60,855 bases of DNA from Anaerolineaceae bacterium (GCA_003524305.1 DQHW01000048.1:1-60855); one strand, 5' to 3'. Shown: positions 25,233 through 34,425, numbered from the stretch's first letter. The notes: generated by a model not told the origin, from the letters alone. Numbers and translations are program-made.

Positions 25233-27281
25233 TTATGGTTGGATATTGAAGTTGAAGATCAAGACGTCCTGCTGCAAAGCGGGGCGGCCGATGTTCAAGC
25301 GCAGAGGTTGATCCAAACCAGTTTCGCCAGCAGCGCAGGGGGTGAACTTGGCAAGGCCGAGTTCAGCTTCGTTGTAAGCGCAAACAGCAACGGGTTCAGC
25401 GTAAACATTGGCTTCGAGGTCAAAGACTCTCATTTCACCAACCAACGGATCCACCTGGGGACGTTGTTCTGCAGGAACATAGATGATGTCAGCATCACCC
25501 TGTTGCAGCATGGAGAAGCGGGTACCGAATTCTTCCACGATCTTGCGGATCACGGTCGGTACATTGGCGGGGGTACCCCAATAGCCATCAAAGGCTTCCA
25601 AAATAGTCTCTTCGCCAGGGGTCCAGAGAGCCAGTTTGTAGGGGCCGGTGCCGTTGGCAATGGCGCTGAAGGGATCTTCAGCGGAGGTCATGCCATAGAA
25701 GTTCTGCCATGTATCGCAGGAACCATCCCAACCACCATTTGCCATAACCCATTCGCTATCCATGATTGAGCCCCAGCCATTGGCAAGGGTAGGAAGCAGA
25801 GGACCCCAAGCAGTTGCAAGGTTCATAGTAACGGTGCCAGCGGCGTCGTCAGCCACGATAGCGGCTTTAACTTTTTCGCAGGCAGCTACGAGAACTGCAG
25901 GATCATTGGCGACAAGGGTTTCGCGGCTGTCAGCAGAGGCGCCTTCGTCAACAAGCAAGGTGATGTCGTCAAGACCAACACCAAAGAAAGGTTCGGCCAA
26001 GAGCCATTGGGGTGAAGAATATCCACCTTGGAGCAGACCACGTTGCAGAGAGTAAGCAACATCTGAAGCAGTCAAATCGCCACCTTCATGGAATTTGACA
26101 CCTTCACGAATCTTGAAGGTCCAGGTCATGCCGTCAGCGGAGACTCCACCGTTTTCAATGGTCGGAACTTCGGTTGCCAATTGGGGCACGAATTTGTCGG
26201 TGGCAACACCATCGTAGAAGATCAAGGTTTCGTAAACATTTTGGATGATCTCACCGCTGGAAGTGTCATAAGACAAAGCGGGATCAAGAGTGTCAGTATC
26301 ACCAGAGGTTACAACAGTGATGACATCTGGATTCTTGGCATCAGCAGATTTGGTCATCGGAGCATAGTAATCCTGGGAGAAAATAGGATTAAATACACGA
26401 TTACCAATCCATTTTTGTTCAAAACCATGGGCAGTCGGCAAAACGGTGATGATGCCGGGAACCTGGTCGTAGTACATTGCGTTCATTTGGTAATAGACTT
26501 CAGCACGGGCAGCGGGATCAACCAAAGCAACGGCCTGATCTAACAGGGATTTAAATTCACCCTTCATATCATCGGGCATGTTTTGGCGGGCGCCGTATGT
26601 ACCAGAAGTGTAGGGCTGATACCAGTTATGGGCATCGTGGATATCTTCCAACCAACCAGCTACCATTACGGGAATTTTCTTGGCGCGTTGGGCAGCCAAG
26701 TAAGCAGGCCAGGGCAGACCAAGAACTTCGACGGTGAACAATTCATTCACTTCGGCGAGATTGGCTTGCAGAATCTCAGCATAGATCTGGCGGGTTGAAT
26801 TGCCAGTGTTGTAGATCATCTGAAGTCTGAAACCCATATCCCAAACATCATCGGGATCTTCACCAGCGGGAATGCCATCTTTATCGACATCAGCCAACTT
26901 GAATTCTTCGGCTGATTTCTCTAAATCAAGAGCATAAGCGGCTGAATCATTGCTGTAGCCAGGCATGCCAGGCAGAGCAAGGGTCAGGGATTGAACAGCT
27001 TCGCCGTTCCAAACTTCGTTGATGACTGTATCCCAATCAAACGCGTAGGCAAAACCGCGGCGGATATGGACATCATCGAAGAATGTGGGGGGAACACCAT
27101 TGCCATCAAGTTTGTTTGAACCGATATAGGGGTTCAAGACAAGCTCAACTGCAGGGGCTTCAGTTGCTTCAGCAGTAGCATCTGTTGCAACAGGGGCTTC
27201 AGTTGCGGCGGGGGTTGCACAGGCCGACAAAATGAGGCTGAAGACCATAATCAAACCAACTAACGTATATAACTTACGCAT
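25233..27281 (-). CDS. Circularly permuted family 5 solute-binding lipoprotein
   Basis: Binding protein of the opp operon, 682 aa, in one uninterrupted frame with SD AAGGAGG. The signal peptide ends in LSAC with C21. After an Ala/Thr/Glu linker, residues about 48-315 match what is normally the second half of OppA/DppA: HIRRGFAYAFDWDTVINEV (72-90), QIYAEILQANL (165-175), KKIPVMVAGW (201-210), then a normal C-terminal stretch ending near YYAPMTKS. Residues about 316-682 match the normal mature N-terminal half: PDVITVVTSGDTDTLDPAL (318-336), WTFKIREGVKFHEGGDLTAS (387-406), GTGPYKLALWTPGEE (545-559), and an end at LIFNFNIQP, which in ordinary members leads into the segment found here at residue 49. 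So the order of the fold is swapped behind an intact signal peptide. The SBP_bac_5 membership is clear; permutation is my reading of motif order. The ligand is unknown. Confidence 0.88.
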   Translation of the reverse strand: MRKLYTLVGLIMVFSLILSACATPAATEAPVATDATAEATEAPAVELVLNPYIGSNKLDGNGVPPTFFDDVHIRRGFAYAFDWDTVINEVWNGEAVQSLTLALPGMPGYSNDSAAYALDLEKSAEEFKLADVDKDGIPAGEDPDDVWDMGFRLQMIYNTGNSTRQIYAEILQANLAEVNELFTVEVLGLPWPAYLAAQRAKKIPVMVAGWLEDIHDAHNWYQPYTSGTYGARQNMPDDMKGEFKSLLDQAVALVDPAARAEVYYQMNAMYYDQVPGIITVLPTAHGFEQKWIGNRVFNPIFSQDYYAPMTKSADAKNPDVITVVTSGDTDTLDPALSYDTSSGEIIQNVYETLIFYDGVATDKFVPQLATEVPTIENGGVSADGMTWTFKIREGVKFHEGGDLTASDVAYSLQRGLLQGGYSSPQWLLAEPFFGVGLDDITLLVDEGASADSRETLVANDPAVLVAACEKVKAAIVADDAAGTVTMNLATAWGPLLPTLANGWGSIMDSEWVMANGGWDGSCDTWQNFYGMTSAEDPFSAIANGTGPYKLALWTPGEETILEAFDGYWGTPANVPTVIRKIVEEFGTRFSMLQQGDADIIYVPAEQRPQVDPLVGEMRVFDLEANVYAEPVAVCAYNEAELGLAKFTPCAAGETGLDQPLRLNIGRPALQQDVLIFNFNIQP

Positions 27282-27386
27282 TGCTTCTCCTCCTTATGAG
27301 AAATCGTTAGATTCGGATTGGTACTAAAATCAAATTTCTGGTACGGTGTTTTCCTTGAACTCATCACCTCCTTTATTCGATCTCTT

Positions 27387-28367
27387 TTAGACTTTTAAAC
27401 AAGCAGCGAAATGACCCGGTGTGATCTCACGAAGTTCAGGTTGAACTTCAGCACAATGAGCATCAGCAATCGGGCAGCGCGTGCGAAAACGACAGCCAGA
27501 GGGTGGGTTGACAGGTGACGGCACATCACCTTCCAACACCTTTCTGCGATTCTTTTCGTAATAAACTGGGTCAGCAACAGGAATTGCAGAGAGTAAAGCC
27601 TGGGTATAGGGGTGCAGCGGATTTACATATAATTCGTCACGGTCAGCAATCTCAGCAATGATGCCTAAATACATGACTGCAACGCGGTTACTGATATGAC
27701 GCACCATAGAAAGATCATGCGCAATAAACAGATAAGTGAGATTAAATTCTTTTTGAAGATCTTCAAGCAGGTTAACCACCTGCGCCTGGATGGAAACATC
27801 CAGGGCAGAGATCGGTTCATCGCAAACGATAAAAGAGGGATTTAACGCCAAAGCTCTGGCGACGCCAATCCTCTGTCTTTGCCCGCCAGAGAATTCGTGG
27901 GGATAGCGGCTGGCGAAGTCCGGGTTTAGCTTGACTAATTTGAGCAAATCGGCAACCCGGTCGGTGATTTCATTACCAGAGGCTTGTCCAAACGCCATCA
28001 AAGGTTCACCAACGATATCCCTGACCGTCATACGCGGATTCAAACTCGCATAAGGGTCCTGGAAGATCATTTGCATTTCTCGACGCATCATTCGCATGGG
28101 CTCCGATTTGAGCTTTACAAGATTTTTGCCTTTAAAATATACTTCGCCCGCTGTCGGTTTGTAGAGTTGAAGAATGGCTCTTCCGGTTGTGGATTTTCCA
28201 CAGCCTGATTCACCTACCAACCCAAGCGTTTCACCTTCAACAACCTCAAAAGAAACACCGTCTACAGCATGTACTGCACCAACCTGGCGGCTAATGACGC
28301 CTCGATAGATCGGAAAATGCATAACAAGGTTGTTAACTTTGAGCAATACTTTTTTTTCGTTTTCCAT
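27387..28367 (-). CDS. oppF: Peptide-type ABC transporter ATPase (OppF/DppF)
   Basis: Cytoplasmic ATPase of 326 aa. It shows Walker A GESGCGKST, signature FSGGQRQRIGVA, Walker B FIVCDEPISALD, and the C-terminal oligopeptide-transporter tail with its cysteine cluster (CRFRTRCPIADAHC), which in relatives binds an iron-sulfur cluster. IYRGVISRQVGAVHAVDGVSF at the N-terminus is typical of OppF. The ATG overlaps the oppD stop by 1 nt (TAATG). Confidence 0.93.
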   Translation of the reverse strand: MENEKKVLLKVNNLVMHFPIYRGVISRQVGAVHAVDGVSFEVVEGETLGLVGESGCGKSTTGRAILQLYKPTAGEVYFKGKNLVKLKSEPMRMMRREMQMIFQDPYASLNPRMTVRDIVGEPLMAFGQASGNEITDRVADLLKLVKLNPDFASRYPHEFSGGQRQRIGVARALALNPSFIVCDEPISALDVSIQAQVVNLLEDLQKEFNLTYLFIAHDLSMVRHISNRVAVMYLGIIAEIADRDELYVNPLHPYTQALLSAIPVADPVYYEKNRRKVLEGDVPSPVNPPSGCRFRTRCPIADAHCAEVQPELREITPGHFAACLKV

Positions 28368-29356
28368 TATCGCATACTCCCGGATTTTGTATCAACCCAG
28401 CAAGCCACTCGATGGCCAGGCGCAACAGTTTCAAGCTTCGGATTTTCTTGCCAACATTTTTCTCTCACGAAGGTGCAACGAGGAGCAAATGGACAAGAAG
28501 CTGGTTTCTTGTACAAAACAGGAGGCATGCCTTCGATTGAGAATAAACGAGTATGAACCTTCTCTTCAATATGGGGGAGGCTGCCCAACAATCCAAGTGT
28601 ATATGGATGTGATGGATTTGCATACAAATCATTTACATCAGATTCTTCAATAATAAAACCGCCATACATAACCGCTACCCGGTGGGCAATACTGGCAACC
28701 ACTCCAAGGTCATGAGTGATCCAAATGATTGCCATTCCCATTTCGTCACGCAGTCGTTTTACCAACTCAACAATTTGGGCTTGAATGGTTACATCCAAAG
28801 CTGTAGTCGGTTCATCGGCGATCAAAATCTGCGGATTACAGGCAAGCGACATGGCGATCATCACGCGTTGACGCATACCGCCTGAATATTGGTGCGGATA
28901 ATCTTTGAGTCTTTCTCCAGCGCGAGGAATTCCAACAAGACCAAGCAATTCAATTGCCCGGTTTGTGGCTTGCTGGTCGGTCATATTCAAATGGAGTTTG
29001 AGGGGTTCACACAACTGCTTGCCAATGGTCATTACAGGGTTCAAAGAGGTCATCGGATCTTGAAACACCATGCTAATTTGAGCACCGCGCACATGTCGAA
29101 GCTCTTCTTCATCCATTTTCAACAAATCCTGGCCATGGAAAAAAGCTTCTCCTGCGACGATTTTTCCCGGAGGTGCAGAAATCAACCGCAAACAAGAAAG
29201 CATCGTTACACTTTTTCCACAACCACTTTCACCGACCACACCCAGTGTTTCACCTTCATTGAGCGTAAACGACACTCCGTTCACTGCGTGAACAATTCCA
29301 TCTGGGGTTTTAAACTGGGTTTCCAGATTCTCCACTTTTAGTAAATGATCAATCAT
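28367..29356 (-). CDS. oppD: Peptide-type ABC transporter ATPase (OppD/DppD)
   Basis: Cytoplasmic ATPase of 329 aa and first gene of the opp operon. It shows Walker A GESGCGKSV, signature YSGGMRQRVMIA, Walker B ILIADEPTTALD, an H-loop in WITHDLGVVA, and the C-terminal extension with CPFAPRC. AGAGG lies ahead of the ATG. The operon order oppD-oppF-SBP-oppB-oppC places the binding protein in the middle. Confidence 0.93.
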   Translation of the reverse strand: MIDHLLKVENLETQFKTPDGIVHAVNGVSFTLNEGETLGVVGESGCGKSVTMLSCLRLISAPPGKIVAGEAFFHGQDLLKMDEEELRHVRGAQISMVFQDPMTSLNPVMTIGKQLCEPLKLHLNMTDQQATNRAIELLGLVGIPRAGERLKDYPHQYSGGMRQRVMIAMSLACNPQILIADEPTTALDVTIQAQIVELVKRLRDEMGMAIIWITHDLGVVASIAHRVAVMYGGFIIEESDVNDLYANPSHPYTLGLLGSLPHIEEKVHTRLFSIEGMPPVLYKKPASCPFAPRCTFVREKCWQENPKLETVAPGHRVACWVDTKSGSMR

Positions 29357-29412
29357 CCACGAATCCTCTTTGTTAAAAGATTAAGGAAATATTGTGCAAT
29401 TATCATATAAGG

Positions 29413-29430
29413 CATGGTTAGTTTACCATG
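29413..29430. promoter_or_regulatory. Perfect inverted repeat upstream of the opp operon
   Basis: CATGGT and ACCATG are separated by 6 nt, forming an 18 bp dyad about 60 nt before the oppD start. A TATGAT box lies close by on the operon side. The dyad could be an operator, but no regulator gene is adjacent. Confidence 0.35.
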
Positions 29431-29504
29431 AATCGAATAATTACACCTCACTGCAAAATAGGCCAATTACAAAATTTTCTTCAATTTTTGTCAAGGTTCC
29501 TTGT

Positions 29505-30380
29505 CTAAACATTTTCATTCTCGAACAGAACTGAATTTAATGCATAATACCGCTTTGGTTCGTCAAAAACAAGTTTACAAAAAGTCACCTGGTTATAGAC
29601 TGTTGTACATTTTACCCAATTGCCATTGAACTTGACCAAAACATCGATTTGACCAAGCATCTGGTCATAATTACTTAAAATTAAAGTTCGTTCAAGTGGA
29701 AGAAGTTCTTTAATAGTTTTTACAGCCGCCAAATGCATTGCCCTGCTCATCTCTGATGAAACTTCTTTGTCAGAATTGTCAACGGCAAATTGTATTAGTT
29801 CGTCTACTGCAACTATGGGTTGTCTTATTTGTCTATTGTATAGTCCATCAATTGTGTTTCCTGCCAGACAAAAGAATACGAAACTAATTATTAACGGAAC
29901 AGCCACTGAGAAGCTGCTGGCAGAGAATATAGCCTGTTCAACAAGCAAATTTTCAAGTAATCCGCATAAGATCGAAATCAAAGCGATAACGGTAAAACCA
30001 ATCCATTGAATATGATTAAAATCACTATACAACGGATAGTTGAGAAAATTTCCGAGATAATCATCAAACCACCCAATAATTTCAGGAGCAGCTTTAATAG
30101 GCAGCCATAAGAACAATTTGGAAAGTAATAATGCAAAAGCGAACCAGAGCAGAAGCCTTAGAACAGGGTTTTGTAAGCGGATGGTGAGCCATCCCACAAG
30201 ACCGCCGCCAATTAAACTTATAATCAATCCAGGAATGAATTTCACCCAGGGGTAAGCCCCATGAGCGCTCGCCAAAACGAAACCATCAACGCCCCAAGCA
30301 AATACAGCAAACGCCAAACCCGCTGATAAACCAAATAATAAACCGACTAATTGTTTTTTATTGTTCACAGAAGTTTTCAT
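29505..30380 (-). CDS. Integral membrane protein of unknown function
   Basis: Protein of 291 aa that I do not recognise. About six hydrophobic segments fill residues 10-170 (GLLFGLSAGLAFAVFAW, FIPGLIISLIGGGLVGWL, LLLWFAFALLLSKLFLWL, WIGFTVIALISILCGLL, VAVPLIISFVFFCLAG). The last 110 residues are soluble and contain an amphipathic stretch and a beta-like end. An AGG stands before the ATG. It lies alone between the opp operon and rsgA, and no neighbour suggests a role. Confidence 0.75.
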   Translation of the reverse strand: MKTSVNNKKQLVGLLFGLSAGLAFAVFAWGVDGFVLASAHGAYPWVKFIPGLIISLIGGGLVGWLTIRLQNPVLRLLLWFAFALLLSKLFLWLPIKAAPEIIGWFDDYLGNFLNYPLYSDFNHIQWIGFTVIALISILCGLLENLLVEQAIFSASSFSVAVPLIISFVFFCLAGNTIDGLYNRQIRQPIVAVDELIQFAVDNSDKEVSSEMSRAMHLAAVKTIKELLPLERTLILSNYDQMLGQIDVLVKFNGNWVKCTTVYNQVTFCKLVFDEPKRYYALNSVLFENENV

Positions 30381-30484
30381 AAAAACCTATTGTGAATTTT
30401 AATGTGTTTTGTTGTGGGCAATGATGGATACCTATTATAACTCAAAAACAGCCAAAAGTTTACTTCTATATGTCATTAAATTGT

Positions 30485-31396
30485 TCAACCGTCACCCATC
30501 CGTAGACGAACGTAAGATTCATATCTCTCGGCACTTACTGTTCCAGCTTCGACCGCTTTAATGACTGCACAGCCTGGTTCTTCAAAATGAGTACAATCGT
30601 TGAACTGACACTTTGAAACCAAAACTCTTAATTCAGGAAAGTACCCGTCAAGCTCTTCGGGTTGAGTATCCCACAATGAGAGTTTTCGCAACCCGGGCAA
30701 ATCTGCCACAAAACCACCCCCTTCAACAGGAAACATTTCGCGAACAACAGTGGTGTGCTTACCGCGATCATTCCATGCACTTATCTCGCGGACGGCCAAA
30801 CCTAACCCGGGTTGTATCGCGTTCAAAAGACTTGATTTTCCTACGCCAGAAGGACCGGCCAACGCGGAAATTCTACCTACCAATGCCTTTTGAAATTCTA
30901 TAAGCCCAATATTTTCTTTTGCTGATGTGTAAATAACAGGATACCCAAGCGGAGGATATACCCCGAAAATCTTTTTGGCATTGCGCATGCCAATCAGATC
31001 CACTTTATTGGCAACGATCATTGCTTTTAATTCCTGTTTCTCGGCAATCACCAAGAAACGGTCGAGCATACGCAGATGAGGTTCCGGCTGGGTGCAGGCA
31101 AAAACAGCAACCAGTTGATCAGGGTTAGAAAGCAATATTTGTCTAAAATCGCCCCTGGGGGTGGGGTCAAGCCGCACCAATTCGCTGTGGCGGGGCTCAA
31201 TAAATTCCACCGCTCCGGTTCCATCAGACAACAAACTGATTTGCACCCGATCGCCTATGCTGATCACATCGCCCTGGATGGTTCGTCTCTTTAACCTGCC
31301 GCGTAAAACACACACAACCTTGCCCTGTTCGGTTTGAATTGTGTAGAAACCGGATTGAAAACGAGAAACCCATCCTGAGACAGTCTCTGGGATCAT
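30485..31396 (-). CDS. rsgA: Ribosome small-subunit-dependent GTPase RsgA
   Basis: Late 30S assembly GTPase of 303 aa. An N-terminal OB-fold is followed by a G domain in the order G4 (ANKVDL, about 129-134), G5, G1 (GPSGVGKSS, about 181-189), then G3 (DLPG), which is the known permuted order of this family. A C-terminal zinc motif has ligands in CQFNDCTHFEEPGC. The ATG overlaps the PBP stop (ATGA), so it is co-translated with the PBP gene. Confidence 0.95.
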   Translation of the reverse strand: MIPETVSGWVSRFQSGFYTIQTEQGKVVCVLRGRLKRRTIQGDVISIGDRVQISLLSDGTGAVEFIEPRHSELVRLDPTPRGDFRQILLSNPDQLVAVFACTQPEPHLRMLDRFLVIAEKQELKAMIVANKVDLIGMRNAKKIFGVYPPLGYPVIYTSAKENIGLIEFQKALVGRISALAGPSGVGKSSLLNAIQPGLGLAVREISAWNDRGKHTTVVREMFPVEGGGFVADLPGLRKLSLWDTQPEELDGYFPELRVLVSKCQFNDCTHFEEPGCAVIKAVEAGTVSAERYESYVRLRMGDG

Positions 31397-33567
31397 GGTT
31401 CTTGAGTAGCGCCCTCCAGTGTCGGTGTAACTGTTAGATAGTAGTCATATTCCCATGGATAAAGGTTGGCAGGGGCACCAAGAAAATAATCTTGAACAAC
31501 ACGTCTGAAAATTGGCGCCGCAATCCTTGATCCATCACCGGCATTTTCTGCAATGACGGCAATAGCGATATCAGGTTTATCAGGATTGTTTGCGTCTGTG
31601 TATCCTGCAAACCAGGAATTTGGATCCTCCAGGGATGTGGTGGCCGTACCGGTCTTGCCATAAATGGGGGTTGCCATGCCGGCAAAAGTGGCATGTGCAG
31701 TTCCACGGTCATCATCCACTACCAAACGCATGCCTTCTTGCAAGGCGGCAATTGTCGCCGCGCTTACCGGCAAGGTGCTTCTAATCTCGGGTGTGAAAGA
31801 TTGGATAACCTCACCGTTAAGAGAGGTAATCTTTTCAATGATTTGGGGGCGATAGAGGGTGCCGCCATTGGCAATGGCTGCGATAAAATCAGCAACCTGT
31901 ATGGGGGTAACCAACATATCACCTTGCCCAATACCCATTTGAACTGCGGCACCGTCTGTTGTCGGGTTATTTATACTCCCCGGGTCTTCTTGCAAAACAT
32001 CAATGCCCGTGGCGGATCCCAATCCAAAACCACGCGCCATATCCGCAAGATAGGTGGGGCCTTTTTCTTGATATAGGTCATAACCCAAATGATAAAACCA
32101 GGGGTTGCAAGATCGCATTAATCCTTCCAGTAAGTTTAGGTTTCCAGAAGGAGGAAATCCTTTTGTATAAGTCCAGTCATCGCCAATGAAACCGGTGAGT
32201 TCAGTATATTGGCTGGTACATTCATATGTGCTTTCAGGAGTGTATAAACCGGATTCGAGAGCAGCAGCGGCCGTAACCAATTTGAACACGGAACCCAGCG
32301 GGTAAGACGATTGTAAAGCGCGATTCCACAATGGGGCATTTTCAGAATTAATAATGTCATTGTAAGCATATTGGAAATTGTAATTTTGTTGTTGCATGAC
32401 ATTTGGATCATATTCAGGCGAAGAAGCCATTGCCAGGATACGGCCAGTATCCACTTCGATGACGACAATTGCACCTGTGAATCCATAAAGTGCCTTTTGC
32501 ACTAAAACCTGAAAATCCTTGTCGATTGTAAGATAAATAGTATCTGGAGCTTTGGGGTCAATATTGGCTAAACGAGTATCATAAGTACCGTCAGGTTTGA
32601 CTACATAAAGATCCGCGGCAGGTCTGCCTGCTAAATATTCTTCACCCCATTTTTCAATGCCAGCCCCACCGATCTGGGCATCGCGAGCATAACCCAACCG
32701 AGTATATTGATCAATTTCTTCGGCAGAGATTAATTTCATATACCCCAATACCTGAGAAGCAACACCACCGTTGTAATAGTAACGCGAGGTGTAAGGGTTT
32801 TTTACCAAACCGCCATATGAATCAAAGGTAGTTGCATGTGCGTCATATCCAGCTTGAGTAATCTCGCCAAGGGGGATGTAATTATCTCCGCCATCTTTAA
32901 ACATGTCTCTGATTATGTTTTTTGGTTCATTTAATGCGCCTGAGAGCGTATCGACAAGAACCGGCTCGTATTCCCAAGATACCTGGTTGGGAATAATTCC
33001 CAAAGCAACAGCCTGGGTTTCGGTTGCAAGCGTATTGCCATTGCGGTCATTTATGTCCCCGCGGGAGGGCGCTTGAATACTACTGGCAAGGTGGTTTCCG
33101 CCAGTCAGTTCTGGAAGAATCATCCCTTCGTGCCATTGAATTTTCCAAGTATTGTTTTCATTGACCAGGGTCATTTCCATGTTTCGGCTTAACTCGCCAT
33201 ATAGATTGGAAATGAAATTTACCTGGTAACCAACGGTCGCAGATGCCGGTTTCACTAGCGTGGAGACGATACCGGTATCCAATTGACTCAAACTTAGTGC
33301 AGAGGCAGTTTCTTTATATAAGTTTACAAAATCTTCTTCGCTGACGGCATCTTTGCTGGTCTGGGCTAACATGCCGTACATCCCAACGTAATCGCCATTA
33401 TTCCAAAGATCCAAAAACTGGTTAACCGTAACCGCCACATCAGGAACAGCAACCGTAGTAACCCCTGGTGTGGGTAAACCTGAGGTTGGAGTTGCGGAGT
33501 TCGTCGGATTTTTTGAACACGCAGAGACTATAAACACAATTAGCAAAACGGCTATGAATTTTTTCAT
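31393..33567 (-). CDS. Class B penicillin-binding protein (transpeptidase), lipoprotein-type
   Basis: Peptidoglycan D,D-transpeptidase of 724 aa. Its N-terminus carries a lipobox (VSAC, C17) instead of the usual plain membrane anchor. Residues about 45-155 form an NTF2-like domain of the MecA_N kind, followed by a PBP dimerisation domain and the transpeptidase domain. Active-site motifs are complete: SVFK (S426, K429), SCN (486-488) and KTG (638-640). GGAGG precedes the ATG. It lies in a maf-PBP-rsgA operon. Low-affinity PBPs share the MecA_N domain, but resistance cannot be inferred from sequence alone. Confidence 0.92.
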   Translation of the reverse strand: MKKFIAVLLIVFIVSACSKNPTNSATPTSGLPTPGVTTVAVPDVAVTVNQFLDLWNNGDYVGMYGMLAQTSKDAVSEEDFVNLYKETASALSLSQLDTGIVSTLVKPASATVGYQVNFISNLYGELSRNMEMTLVNENNTWKIQWHEGMILPELTGGNHLASSIQAPSRGDINDRNGNTLATETQAVALGIIPNQVSWEYEPVLVDTLSGALNEPKNIIRDMFKDGGDNYIPLGEITQAGYDAHATTFDSYGGLVKNPYTSRYYYNGGVASQVLGYMKLISAEEIDQYTRLGYARDAQIGGAGIEKWGEEYLAGRPAADLYVVKPDGTYDTRLANIDPKAPDTIYLTIDKDFQVLVQKALYGFTGAIVVIEVDTGRILAMASSPEYDPNVMQQQNYNFQYAYNDIINSENAPLWNRALQSSYPLGSVFKLVTAAAALESGLYTPESTYECTSQYTELTGFIGDDWTYTKGFPPSGNLNLLEGLMRSCNPWFYHLGYDLYQEKGPTYLADMARGFGLGSATGIDVLQEDPGSINNPTTDGAAVQMGIGQGDMLVTPIQVADFIAAIANGGTLYRPQIIEKITSLNGEVIQSFTPEIRSTLPVSAATIAALQEGMRLVVDDDRGTAHATFAGMATPIYGKTGTATTSLEDPNSWFAGYTDANNPDKPDIAIAVIAENAGDGSRIAAPIFRRVVQDYFLGAPANLYPWEYDYYLTVTPTLEGATQEP

Positions 33568-33591
33568 TTTTCCTCCCGGCTTTGACCCGGG

Positions 33592-34260
33592 TTAACCTAC
33601 AATTTCACCCTTTAGTACGTGTTGATAGATCGGACACGAATAGGATAATTTTTCCTGGCACACAAAAGGAATTTCTTTCCGTTCGCCATATCCCATTTGT
33701 CTTAACATATATTCAAAATGGCATAACGGAAACCCCATAACACTGGCAAAACAGCCTGCAAATTTGATTACTGGTCGAAATTCTGGATGCTGGATTGCAT
33801 AAGCACCAGCCTTGTCAATCGGATCGCCAGTATCTAAATAGGTTTTAATTTCATCCTCAGTGTATCGGCGCATGTGCACATCAGTGGAACAAAGTGCTTC
33901 TCTTTTGATACCCTTTGATGGGATTGAAACAACCACTGCCGAATGTACTTGATGGATCTTTCCTCGCAAGCGAATCAACATTCGCCTGGCATCTTCGTTG
34001 TCGACAGGTTTGCCCATTATTGTATTGCCATCGGCAACAGTTGTATCTGCAGCCAGAACAATACCATTGAAGGGAGCAAATCCGGCTGACGATTGCGCCT
34101 TGTGATTGGCAAGTCTTAATACATAATCATCGGCGGGTTCATTGGCTAGCGGTGTTTCATCTATATCCGCAGGATGTACGGAAAACGGTAATTTTGTCCA
34201 ACCGAGGATCTCGCTTCGGCGCGGAGAATTGGATGCTAGTACGATATGAGGTACATTCAT
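33592..34260 (-). CDS. maf: Maf-family nucleotide pyrophosphatase
   Basis: House-cleaning nucleoside triphosphate pyrophosphatase of 222 aa. The Maf N-terminal signature VLASNSPRRSEIL is present, with DTTV and the KPVDNEDARRML region. The C-terminal part is longer than usual and carries cysteines (FVCQEKLSYSC). No Shine-Dalgarno is visible. A TAGAAT box stands 7 nt before the ATG, so it may be leaderless. First gene of the maf-PBP-rsgA unit. Confidence 0.9.
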   Translation of the reverse strand: MNVPHIVLASNSPRRSEILGWTKLPFSVHPADIDETPLANEPADDYVLRLANHKAQSSAGFAPFNGIVLAADTTVADGNTIMGKPVDNEDARRMLIRLRGKIHQVHSAVVVSIPSKGIKREALCSTDVHMRRYTEDEIKTYLDTGDPIDKAGAYAIQHPEFRPVIKFAGCFASVMGFPLCHFEYMLRQMGYGERKEIPFVCQEKLSYSCPIYQHVLKGEIVG

Positions 34261-34425
34261 GGTTTTAATTCTAACACACCATAACTTGCCATTTATTTGT
34301 CAAGAAGAATGCCTGTAAACCTGCACAATTCACCTCGTCGTGATTCCTTCATATAATTATTAAAAAAGCCTATATTTTCTCAGGTATTGGGTAAAATGTC
34401 TGTACAACTAATGATGGAGGATCAC

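Noticed and set aside
25233..27281. Assembly error as the cause of the swapped halves in the binding protein
   Set aside because: Two wrong joins that both keep the reading frame, the signal peptide and a sensible stop are very unlikely, though read mapping should still confirm it.
30485..31396. Permuted order of GTPase motifs in RsgA
   Set aside because: This is the well-known normal arrangement of the RsgA/YjeQ family and is not new.
34262..34425. Possible purine riboswitch before xpt-guaA
   Set aside because: I looked for the three-way junction core and its conserved loop bases and did not see them; the leader is short and A/T-rich.
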